Shown here: piece after piece, positions 1 through 6,053 of the stretch
Numbering within the stretch: position 1 is the stretch's first letter
Layout: each line of letters starts with the position of its first letter
Origin: Candidatus Anaerobutyricum stercoripullorum
GTDB taxonomy: Bacteria > Bacillota > Clostridia > Lachnospirales > Lachnospiraceae
Direction of reading: 5' to 3'
DNA length: 6,074 nt
Assembly: GCA_019114885.1 (NCBI GenBank)
Contig: DXEQ01000101.1
Span: 1 to 6,074 of the forward strand
The notes under the pieces: generated by a model
The model's input: the letters and a program-made list of their open reading frames with translations, nothing else
Databases searched by the model: none
Told to the model about the DNA's origin: nothing
Position numbers and translations under genes: made by a program

Positions 1-2
1 CA

Positions 3-3000
3 GGTGATGTAAACGACGACGGCAGGATCGATGATGAGGAACTGAACGCCCTTGGAAGCTACGGACTGCTTGGCAGTACGACGTCGAATACGCTGGTCTT
101 TAATGTGCGTCGCCCGGATACGCTTCTGACCTATGATTTCCAGACGATCGAGACGGACACAACAGGAATCCTGCAGGGTACGGTCAAAATCAAGATGGAA
201 GAGATTTTTTCAGGGAAAACCAGCGAGGATCCCCTGCCGAATGCTACAGTCACAGCGGACGACCAGACGGCAGTGACCGGGCAGAATAAGGATAAAGGCC
301 CCGGCAATGCGGACGCCAGGACGGACGGATATTATTATATGGAAAGATGGGGCTGGGAGATAAGCGATTACCTGAACGTGAACGTTATGTATAACGGAAA
401 TACCTACACCTTTACACAGAACCCGAATGTCGCGAAAGATGTGACGCTCCCCGGGAATTATCCGATCTTTGTCCAGAAAGACTCGGCGAAAGTCAGCATA
501 AAGGAAGAAGACGGCAGCCTTACAAGTGTCAACTATCTGGATATGTCCAACGGCGACCACGATTATGTGCTGGAAATGAAGGCGGTTTCGGAAGAGGGAT
601 CAGTGCGGCCGGACAAGGCGATCCTTCGATTCTACACGGCGGACGGCGCGGTCAGCAGCACAGTCCTTACAGTGAAGCAGACGCCGCAGACGGTGACCGG
701 ACCGGACGGTGAGGAAACTACGGTTAAGAATACAGGTATCTTCCGCTTCGAGTTCAACCCGAAGGATTTGGGATTGGAGGCCGGGATGACCATGACGGTC
801 CAGTTCGTGGATCAGAATGGATTTTCCTACTATGAACAGCCTACCGGTATCTCTTTGAAGCGGGCGCTTGGAACGATGAGCTTTATCAACAGCTTTTCAT
901 TCTCTTCTGGAGCGGCAGGGTTCCTCGGAGCGCTGAACTCGCTCTTTGACTTCGGATGGTCGGGAGACTTTGACAGCGGAGACAACGTCCTGACCGGGGA
1001 AGAAGTCCTGGAAGAATATACGAATGCCGAGGGCCAGACGGTGCAGGAGACAGAGACAGTTAAGGCGATCACTTTCGGATTTGACTTGTCTAAAGACAGA
1101 GTGCTGAACAACGACGTCACTAAGGAACTGACCGGAGTGACCGCAAGAGCACAGCAGATGGGCGAGGCGGAGAAGACGCTTGCAGACGAGAAGAAAAAGC
1201 TGAAAGATCTGGAAAAGAAAAAAGACACCACAGCTAAAGACCTGGCAAAACAGCAGGAGAAGATTGATGCCGCCCAGAAGGAAGCGGACGAGGCAAAGAA
1301 AACCTATGATGAGACAGTAAAGGAAAATGATGAAAAGAAGAAAGGAAGTACAACCCTTGCCTTTAACGCGTCTCTTGAAACTTCGTTCTCTCTTGTGATC
1401 CATCTGCGGTATGACGATCAGGTTCAGGACTGGTATTATCAGGACATGGTAGTGTCTGCAGCGGTTGCGGCGAACGCATCGACACGGATCACCTATGCAA
1501 CTCCGGTGGGAATTGATCTGATCCTGACCATTGACGTGGGAATCGGCAGTGATGAGAACGGCAACCCGGTGGAGTCTGTTATGAGTGTATCCAGCAGAAA
1601 GGACAGGAGATATTATCTGACTGCGGAAAGCAGCGAGGACGAAAACGGAAATCAGAAGATTGATATTTTTGACAGCGATATGGACGATGCCGACAGGCAG
1701 TTCGACTTCTTTGGAGCCTTCCATGTGACGCCGCGGCTCGGACTTACCGGCGAGGTCGGGATCAGCCTGATCTCAACTACGGTAGGGGCAGACGTATCGG
1801 CGTTGTTCGATCTGCTCTACTATACAGATCCGACGCTGGCGGACAGCCAGGTGCTGAAGATTAACGGAGGTATTTTTGTCAAGATCTTCAGCTTTAAGTC
1901 AAGATGGGATCTGGGAACCTCCGAGATAGATCTGGGAGGAGGAGATGCGAAAGCAAGAACAATGGCGGTTGCCAACGCGCTCAGTATGGATTCCCAGCTT
2001 TATTCGCCGGTGGAAAGCATGGAGCTGGACGAGAGGGAATACCTTGAGAACCGTTCAGGATGGGGGCAGGTACCGGCAGCGGCCAACGCTCTGTCAAGAG
2101 CAAGAACGACGTTTAATGAGCAGGTGCTCATGACCGGTGTGTACCAGTATCCGGACGTTCAGTTTACAGATCTGGGCGATGGAAATGTGCTGGCGGTTTA
2201 TCTGGATGCGGTTCCGGAAAGAAATTCGGTGAACAGCACGGCGCTTTATTATACGGTATATAGAGGAGGTACATGGGAAGAGCCTCAGATTATTGAGAAT
2301 GACGGAACATTGGATGACTCACCGTCTGTTGCAGATCTGGGGAACAGAGGCGTTATGGTGGCGTGGTCTACGGCGGACCGTGAGTTCGACGAGGACGCAG
2401 ACGCAATCGACGTTCTGGAATCCAGGAATATCCATACAGCTCTCTTTGACAAGGACAGCCTGACTTTCGGCGAGGTGAAGGAAGCTACGAAGACTACGGG
2501 CACTGTGAATGAAAACGGAACGATCGAAGGAGATCTGACGGGAGACGTGCAGCCCAGTATCACTTACTATCAGGCGGACGGTCAGGAGAGGATGCTGCTC
2601 TATTACTCAAAGAATGAGTACGAGCGCACTGAAAGTGAGAACGGGGTGCTCGGAGACGCCCTGAATCCATATAGCGTCATGGCCTATATGTACTATGACT
2701 TTGACAACGACTGCTGGAGACAGACCTACACAGAAGAAGAGAAAGAGGCGATCATGTCAGGCGGAATCATGACCGAGGAGCAGTTTGCAAGCTATGAGAA
2801 ACAGTGGTATGGTCAGAACTTCCTTGCAACAGCGCCTGCGGTATCGGTGGAAGAACAGCTTGATGAGGGCGGGTTCTGGACTGCAGATCCGACGGTGACA
2901 GAGCTCGGAGAGGATGCACAGCGCGTCGCTCCGACCGTGGTAGACAGCGACGCGGTTACATATAACGGACTGGGCCTGATCACCTACACGCTGGATGCGG

Positions 3001-4964
3001 ACAGCAATCTTGAGACATCCTCAGACCGGGATGTGTACATGCAGATTTATGACTATAAAGACAATACATTTACCCACCCGATCATGATCACGTCCGATAC
3101 GGTTGAGGACAGCAATGTGAAGCTGACAAGGGCTGAGGACGAGACTTACCTGACGTGGATCTCCGACTCGAAGATCCGGATGCTGGATGTAAGCGCGATG
3201 ATCGGAGGAAACCACTATATCAAAGGTGAGACTTCCGACGGACAGGAATATTACTATATAGACAAGAGCCGTGACGGAGGCTATACGCCGCCTTATGAGA
3301 TCGCGGCTTATGAGGATGGTCAGGAAGCGATGGAGAGCGGCCTTGCAGACGCGGGACGCGGCATCACGAGCTACGATATTCAGGCGGACGGCTCACAGGC
3401 CTATATACTCTGGACAGAGAGCAGCTCCTCCCTCAGAGAGGACGTTGATCCGCAGAGCGCAGAGGCAACGGACGGCTCGGCTTATGAGACGACGACGCAG
3501 ATTTACGGCAGCAGACTGGATACAAATACCGGCACATGGACGTCCAGAGTACAGATTACGGACACGCCTAACGCAAATTACAAAGATCTGGATTTCTCAA
3601 TCCGGGACGACGGAAGCCTGATGATCATGGCCCAGAAGAACGGGAACCAGGTAATCGAAGCCGGAGATAATGAAGGATACGAGACAACGCTGCAGGATGA
3701 AAACGCGACTTCACTTGTAAGTATGACCTATATGCCGGAAGCAGATCCGCAGATTACGGATCTTACTATGGATAATCCTGAAGAGGGAGAGACGGTCAGA
3801 GGAAGCGTGGACATTGCGAACAGCGGATTTGACGCGGCGGAAGGCCTGACGCTCAGAGTGAAGGACGAAAGCGGAAATGTGCTTCTTGAGGAAAAGGATA
3901 TCACTCTTGGAAGCGGCGAAAACAGTGGGTACGGATTTGAGTACACTCTTCCTGAGACAAAGGACGGAAGCGCGCAATGGAATATCACGGCGGAACTTCT
4001 TCAGGGAGAAAACGCAGTGTCTGAAAAAACACTGTCCGGTACGATCACAGCCCAGGCAGTGCTGGATACATTCAGTGTAACACAGAGCACGTCCAGGGAT
4101 CAGGCCGAGATCCGGGTGACCGCAGTCAACAGTTTCATGATCAATTCTCCGGCGCGGACAGTGAAGATTGTCCCAGGAGCAGATCAGAACACTCTGGTCG
4201 AGCTGGAGATACCGGAGCTGGCGCCTGGTGAGAGGACAGAGGTGACGAAAACGATAGATATCTCCGATGATATGTTTGTGAAAGGAGAAGATGCGTACGG
4301 AAATAAGACTGAGACGCTGGCTCTGCAGGCTGTAACCGGCGATACAACCCTGGAAAGTCAGATCGTAAGGACGACACCTGCGGATATCTGGGAGCGCTTT
4401 AAGAGTATCGAGAGCGCGTCCATAGAAGACATATCCATCAAGAGCGGTGAAGTTGCGATCCTGGATGATCTGGTGGATATCCAGTCTGACCAGTTCAAAT
4501 ACGATGAATATACTACATTTAAAAACTACGGTATGACAGTGCAGTGGTATACAGATGATCCGGAAACAGCCGAGGTGACAAGTGACAATCTTCTGCTGGG
4601 CCTTAAAGAAGGCACGACTGTGCTTCACGGTATCGTGATGCCGGCAACGTATCAGACAGAATTTTCGGACGGTGCGGACAGCTATGACCGCGTACCGGGA
4701 CTTACGCTTACAAGCGATATGTTCCGTGAGATCGAGGCGAAGGTGACAATTGCCAAAGGTAAGACGGAGCCGGAAGGAGATCCGGGATCTCAGAAACCGG
4801 GAACAGGTACGGGTTCAGGCACAGGTTCGGACGACAGTCCTCTGCCGGATCAGGATATTATTCAAACAGGAGATACGACACAGATTGCCGTATGGGTTAT
4901 TCTTTTGATCTTAAGCAGTGGATGCGTTGCGGCAGAGGAGATTATCAGAAGAAAAAAACGCTGA
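3..4964 (+). CDS. Giant multidomain sortase-anchored surface protein (5' partial)
   Basis: The frame is open from the first complete codon at position 3, so the gene starts upstream and any signal peptide is outside the window; the GTG at 105 is internal. Counting codon 3 as residue 1, 1653 residues are visible. They include an EF-hand loop (2-13), a beta-rich region with a possible Greek-key module (about 50-370), a Lys/Glu/Ala coiled coil (387-447), and beta-rich hydrophobic segments (about 450-610). Blade-like repeats suggest a beta-propeller (about 710-1222), for example DLGDGNVLAVY at 723, DLGNRGVMVAW at 778 and DDGSLMIMA at 1202. After these come two CARDB/Ig-like modules (1249-1459), a BIG2-like module (about 1471-1548; VQWYTDDPETAEV), a low-complexity linker (1587-1617), and a sorting signal (1619-1653). 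I count one ectodomain cysteine. By family knowledge such proteins are covalently bound to peptidoglycan and act in adhesion or ligand binding. The ligand is unknown, and no catalytic motif was recognised. The domain names are pattern-based inferences; the surface anchoring is the firmest call. Confidence 0.93.
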   Translation, partial: GDVNDDGRIDDEELNALGSYGLLGSTTSNTLVFNVRRPDTLLTYDFQTIETDTTGILQGTVKIKMEEIFSGKTSEDPLPNATVTADDQTAVTGQNKDKGPGNADARTDGYYYMERWGWEISDYLNVNVMYNGNTYTFTQNPNVAKDVTLPGNYPIFVQKDSAKVSIKEEDGSLTSVNYLDMSNGDHDYVLEMKAVSEEGSVRPDKAILRFYTADGAVSSTVLTVKQTPQTVTGPDGEETTVKNTGIFRFEFNPKDLGLEAGMTMTVQFVDQNGFSYYEQPTGISLKRALGTMSFINSFSFSSGAAGFLGALNSLFDFGWSGDFDSGDNVLTGEEVLEEYTNAEGQTVQETETVKAITFGFDLSKDRVLNNDVTKELTGVTARAQQMGEAEKTLADEKKKLKDLEKKKDTTAKDLAKQQEKIDAAQKEADEAKKTYDETVKENDEKKKGSTTLAFNASLETSFSLVIHLRYDDQVQDWYYQDMVVSAAVAANASTRITYATPVGIDLILTIDVGIGSDENGNPVESVMSVSSRKDRRYYLTAESSEDENGNQKIDIFDSDMDDADRQFDFFGAFHVTPRLGLTGEVGISLISTTVGADVSALFDLLYYTDPTLADSQVLKINGGIFVKIFSFKSRWDLGTSEIDLGGGDAKARTMAVANALSMDSQLYSPVESMELDEREYLENRSGWGQVPAAANALSRARTTFNEQVLMTGVYQYPDVQFTDLGDGNVLAVYLDAVPERNSVNSTALYYTVYRGGTWEEPQIIENDGTLDDSPSVADLGNRGVMVAWSTADREFDEDADAIDVLESRNIHTALFDKDSLTFGEVKEATKTTGTVNENGTIEGDLTGDVQPSITYYQADGQERMLLYYSKNEYERTESENGVLGDALNPYSVMAYMYYDFDNDCWRQTYTEEEKEAIMSGGIMTEEQFASYEKQWYGQNFLATAPAVSVEEQLDEGGFWTADPTVTELGEDAQRVAPTVVDSDAVTYNGLGLITYTLDADSNLETSSDRDVYMQIYDYKDNTFTHPIMITSDTVEDSNVKLTRAEDETYLTWISDSKIRMLDVSAMIGGNHYIKGETSDGQEYYYIDKSRDGGYTPPYEIAAYEDGQEAMESGLADAGRGITSYDIQADGSQAYILWTESSSSLREDVDPQSAEATDGSAYETTTQIYGSRLDTNTGTWTSRVQITDTPNANYKDLDFSIRDDGSLMIMAQKNGNQVIEAGDNEGYETTLQDENATSLVSMTYMPEADPQITDLTMDNPEEGETVRGSVDIANSGFDAAEGLTLRVKDESGNVLLEEKDITLGSGENSGYGFEYTLPETKDGSAQWNITAELLQGENAVSEKTLSGTITAQAVLDTFSVTQSTSRDQAEIRVTAVNSFMINSPARTVKIVPGADQNTLVELEIPELAPGERTEVTKTIDISDDMFVKGEDAYGNKTETLALQAVTGDTTLESQIVRTTPADIWERFKSIESASIEDISIKSGEVAILDDLVDIQSDQFKYDEYTTFKNYGMTVQWYTDDPETAEVTSDNLLLGLKEGTTVLHGIVMPATYQTEFSDGADSYDRVPGLTLTSDMFREIEAKVTIAKGKTEPEGDPGSQKPGTGTGSGTGSDDSPLPDQDIIQTGDTTQIAVWVILLILSSGCVAAEEIIRRKKR
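6..41 (+). other. EF-hand / dockerin-like calcium-binding loop in the surface protein
   Basis: Residues 2-13 read DVNDDGRIDDEE. This fits the 12-residue EF-hand loop, with D, N and D at positions 1, 3 and 5, G at 6, I at 8 and E at 12. It also resembles one dockerin type I repeat (GDVNxDGxI). Only one copy is visible because the gene continues to the left, so a dockerin pair cannot be confirmed or excluded. Calcium binding is inferred from the motif. Confidence 0.7.
1161..1343 (+). other. Coiled-coil segment within the surface protein
   Basis: Residues 387-447 are almost entirely Lys, Glu, Asp, Ala, Gln and Thr with Leu/Ile/Ala at heptad-like spacing (EKTLADEKKKLKDLEKKK, then KDLAKQQEKIDAAQKEADEA). 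No proline or glycine occurs between the ends, and the flanking sequence is beta-rich. It reads as a long antiparallel hairpin or stalk inserted between two beta regions. The DNA is correspondingly A/G-rich on the + strand. Confidence 0.75.
4857..4961 (+). other. C-terminal cell-wall sorting signal (IIQTGD type)
   Basis: Residues 1619-1653 have the three parts of a sortase substrate tail: a pentapeptide-like motif IIQTGD, a hydrophobic helix of about 20 residues (from IAVWVILLIL to about 1648), and a terminal basic cluster RRKKR. A Gly/Ser/Thr/Pro-rich linker precedes it, as is usual for wall-spanning regions. The motif departs from LPxTG at the first two positions (II for LP), while QTG is kept. 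An LP pair does occur at 1614-1615, but seven residues ahead of the threonine. QTGD variants are common in Clostridia, so a matching sortase is expected in the genome, but none is in this window. Confidence 0.88.
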
Positions 4965-4986
4965 TCTGTGAAAGAAATACTATATG

Positions 4987-5026
4987 GAAGCTGCCGGCGC
5001 ATCCGAAAGACGGCGGCGCCGGCTTC
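4987..5026 (+). terminator. GC-rich stem-loop after the surface-protein gene; possible terminator lacking a U-tract
   Basis: The arms GCCGGCGC (4993-5000) and GCGCCGGC (5016-5023) pair over 8 bp. A 2x2 internal loop and a further 3 bp (CCG with CGG) close on an AAAGA loop. GAA (4987-4989) with TTC (5024-5026) can extend the base. The downstream bases are AAATGAAATAAAAA, with no T-run on this strand, and none lies beyond the other arm on the opposite strand. It may therefore act as a leaky terminator, a 3'-end stabiliser or a processing site separating the large message from the small peptide gene 25 bases on. Confidence 0.45.
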
Positions 5027-5039
5027 AAATGAAATAAAA

Positions 5040-5048
5040 AGGAAAGGA
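5040..5048 (+). promoter_or_regulatory. Ribosome binding site of the double-glycine peptide gene
   Basis: AGGAAAGGA holds two overlapping Shine-Dalgarno cores. AGGA at 5040-5043 is 7 bases from the ATG at 5051, and AGGA at 5045-5048 is 8 bases from the ATG at 5057. Spacing therefore does not decide between the two starts. Confidence 0.7.
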
Positions 5049-5050
5049 AA

Positions 5051-5203
5051 ATGATCATGAGCGAAAAAGAAAAGAAAGAAGAACAGAAAAAGAACAACGA
5101 GATCGATCTGGAAGATCTGGAGAAGGTAAGCGGCGGAGGACTCAGAGACGTATACATCACTCCGACCAAAGATATTGATGAAGATATAAAGAAACGGATA
5201 TAA
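5051..5203 (+). CDS. Small double-glycine leader peptide (candidate bacteriocin/RiPP precursor)
   Basis: This encodes 50 residues, or 48 if the second ATG at 5057 is used, giving the natural-looking start MSEKEKKEEQ. The N-terminal half is highly charged and leads to DLEDLEKVSGGG (residues 19-30). That matches the leader end of double-glycine exported peptides, where hydrophobic residues at L20, L23 and V26 precede GG and a peptidase-containing ABC transporter cleaves after GG. Cleavage after G29 leaves a 21-residue tail with residues Y35, T37, P38, T39 and K40 followed by a D/E/K-rich end. The tail has no cysteine and no serine, so lanthionine or sactionine rings are not possible; Thr and Lys with Asp/Glu could in principle form ester or amide links, but that is speculation. 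Good ribosome sites and the gap-matched position between genes support a real gene. No transporter or modifying enzyme is visible in the window. The role is inferred from the leader alone. Confidence 0.8.
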   Translation: MIMSEKEKKEEQKKNNEIDLEDLEKVSGGGLRDVYITPTKDIDEDIKKRI

Positions 5204-5238
5204 TCAGTAAGTACGTTCGGAATTTCTATAGTATTGAA

Positions 5239-5247
5239 AGGATGGAG
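5239..5247 (+). promoter_or_regulatory. Ribosome binding site selecting ATG 5252
   Basis: The stretch AGGATGGAG carries AGGA (9 bases from the ATG) and GGAG (4 bases from it). It lies inside the longer reading frame that could begin at TTG 5234, which argues for the ATG at 5252 as the true start. Confidence 0.7.
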
Positions 5248-5251
5248 AACG

Positions 5252-5605
5252 ATGACAGAGAGTACGAAAAAATTTGTGACAGAAAAGCTGAATGAGATGA
5301 TAAATGCGTTTTCCTGCTGCGCAGAGGCTAAGACAGCGGCTCAGAACTGGCTCGACGGAGTGGGAACAGAAAGAGAAGCCGAACTGACGAAGGCACTGAT
5401 CGCAGAACTGGAAGAGGATATCATGCCTATCGATACATTGATCGCTTTTGCAGAGTCGGACGCAGGTGCAAAAGTATTCGGTGAAGAACATGCGAAGGAA
5501 GTTGCGGCTCATGCAAAAGAGATCAAAGCGGCAGGAGCGGTTTATTGTGATTGCCCGGCGTGCGCGGCGGCTGAAGCTATATTAGCGAAGAAAGATGAAC
5601 TGTAA
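5252..5605 (+). CDS. Small conserved-looking helical protein with C-terminal CxCxxC motif
   Basis: This encodes 117 residues from ATG 5252, chosen over an upstream in-frame TTG (5234) because the ribosome site lies between them. The protein is almost wholly alanine-, glutamate- and lysine-rich helix, with no signal peptide or membrane segment, so it should be cytosolic. It has five cysteines: C22 and C23 adjacent near the N-terminus, and C99, C101 and C104 in the motif YCDCPAC. This layout suggests a metal or redox site, but no cofactor is proven. It resembles a family of roughly 115-residue Clostridia proteins with the conserved phrases 'EEDIMPID', 'AKVFGEE' and 'CDCPAC'. From memory these are sometimes labelled 'molecular chaperone Hsp90' in databases; nothing here resembles the ATPase, middle or dimerisation domains of real Hsp90. 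It begins 48 bases after the peptide gene and may be co-transcribed with it. Function unknown. Confidence 0.92.
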   Translation: MTESTKKFVTEKLNEMINAFSCCAEAKTAAQNWLDGVGTEREAELTKALIAELEEDIMPIDTLIAFAESDAGAKVFGEEHAKEVAAHAKEIKAAGAVYCDCPACAAAEAILAKKDEL

Positions 5606-5663
5606 TCTGCAGTATGCAGTAAAGTGTGCGATTCGCGTAAAAAAAATGACTTTTTATAATAAT

Positions 5664-5694
5664 TTGTACATTTTCGGTGCATTCGTGATATAAT
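5664..5694 (+). promoter_or_regulatory. Extended -10 sigma-A-type promoter for the 5751 peptide gene
   Basis: A perfect TATAAT (5689-5694) is preceded by TG one base upstream (5686-5687), giving a full TGnTATAAT extended -10. The best -35 candidate is TTGTAC at 5664-5669, with a 19-base spacer that is slightly long; the extended -10 would compensate. Transcription should begin near 5701, leaving a leader of about 50 bases before ATG 5751. The surrounding DNA is strongly AT-rich compared with the genes. A second TATAAT at 5655-5660 has no convincing -35. Confidence 0.7.
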
Positions 5695-5735
5695 ATATTA
5701 CCATAAAAGATCAGAAAATCAGAGAATCAATAAGT

Positions 5736-5740
5736 GGGGA
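5736..5740 (+). promoter_or_regulatory. Ribosome binding site of the 87-residue peptide gene
   Basis: GGGGA lies 10 bases before ATG 5751. This is slightly far but usable, and no other start with a better site is available in this frame. Confidence 0.55.
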
Positions 5741-5750
5741 ATACGATATT

Positions 5751-6014
5751 ATGAAAACATGGAGAAAACCGGCAATTAATATCTACGACGTAAAGATGGA
5801 CGAAAATATTGCTTCCAGCGGCGATGACACAGTTCCTGTAAAGCCTGAGCTTAAGTCAGGATTTATCAGTTATTATCTTGGTTTTGGCGGGGATAATTTC
5901 AGATTTGATGACAGAGGGCGGATTCAGGAAACCAACGTCACATACATCCTTATAGGTTCACATCGCTATGTATATTGGTATAATGTGGATGATATACGCG
6001 ATTGTAAGGCATAG
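5751..6014 (+). CDS. MKTWRKP-type small peptide, possible precursor peptide (87 aa)
   Basis: This encodes 87 residues from ATG 5751. The N-terminus MKTWRKPAINIYDVKMDENI, followed by ASSGDD, follows a pattern I know from short Clostridia peptides: M-K-x-W/Y-x-K-P, then alternating hydrophobics, then a small A/S/G stretch. Some RiPP leaders, including paeninodin-type lasso leaders, open similarly, but the match is general and not diagnostic. From residue 38 the peptide is rich in aromatics (F38, Y41, Y42, F45, F50, F52, Y65, Y73, Y75, W76, Y77) and glycine (GFGGDNF at 44-50), with one cysteine, C85. No transmembrane helix or standard signal peptide is seen. Its own promoter lies just upstream, and a gene beginning with the same MKTW...P start follows 39 bases later, so it is probably the first of a tandem set. 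The 87 residues are long for a single lasso precursor. Function unknown; precursor status is an inference. Confidence 0.85.
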   Translation: MKTWRKPAINIYDVKMDENIASSGDDTVPVKPELKSGFISYYLGFGGDNFRFDDRGRIQETNVTYILIGSHRYVYWYNVDDIRDCKA

Positions 6015-6036
6015 GGAGCTGTAGATTTTAACAGAT

Positions 6037-6043
6037 GAGGGAG
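6037..6043 (+). promoter_or_regulatory. Ribosome binding site for the gene at 6054
   Basis: GAGGGAG is a strong Shine-Dalgarno sequence 10 bases before GTG 6054. Two closer ATGs (6046, 6049) are in a frame that stops at the TGA at 6055-6057, so they cannot start a gene. Confidence 0.6.
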
Positions 6044-6053
6044 AAATGATGCT

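Noticed and set aside
105..107. GTG as the start of the giant surface protein
   Set aside because: The frame is open back to position 3 and encodes a meaningful calcium-loop motif there, and no ribosome site precedes the GTG.
897..1724. 275-codon minus-strand frame
   Set aside because: It lies opposite the coiled coil and beta region of the giant gene. Its product is a Leu/Cys/Arg-rich composition typical of antisense reading, with no ribosome site or recognisable motif.
3271..3621. 116-codon + strand frame inside the giant gene
   Set aside because: It is arginine-rich, in a shifted frame of the propeller-coding region, and has no credible ribosome site.
3711..4628. 305-codon minus-strand frame
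   Set aside because: It is opposite the CARDB/BIG2-like modules, which are clearly coding on the + strand. The product is Cys/His/Arg/Ile-rich with no domain sense.
4945..5169. 74-codon minus-strand frame over the peptide gene
   Set aside because: It is a Ser/Phe-rich antisense shadow of the Lys/Glu-rich peptide leader and the hairpin.
5227..5232. TATAGT as a -10 for the CxCxxC gene
   Set aside because: No acceptable -35 is found at 16-18 bases upstream, and the hexamer alone is expected by chance in AT-rich spacer.
5234..5251. TTG start adding six residues to the CxCxxC protein
   Set aside because: The ribosome site AGGATGGAG lies within this extension and is placed correctly for ATG 5252.
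5252..5605. Identity as a true Hsp90 chaperone
   Set aside because: It is 117 residues, with no ATP-binding motifs and no similarity in layout to Hsp90; any such label would be carried over.
5607..5619. CTGCA-GTA-TGCAG inverted repeat as a terminator
   Set aside because: A 5-bp stem with a 3-base loop is weak, and no T-run follows directly.
5751..6014. Lasso-peptide precursor identity
   Set aside because: The start resembles some lasso leaders, but the 87-residue length and lack of an obvious ring-forming Gly followed by Asp/Glu at position 7-9 of a short core do not support it. No lasso enzymes are visible.
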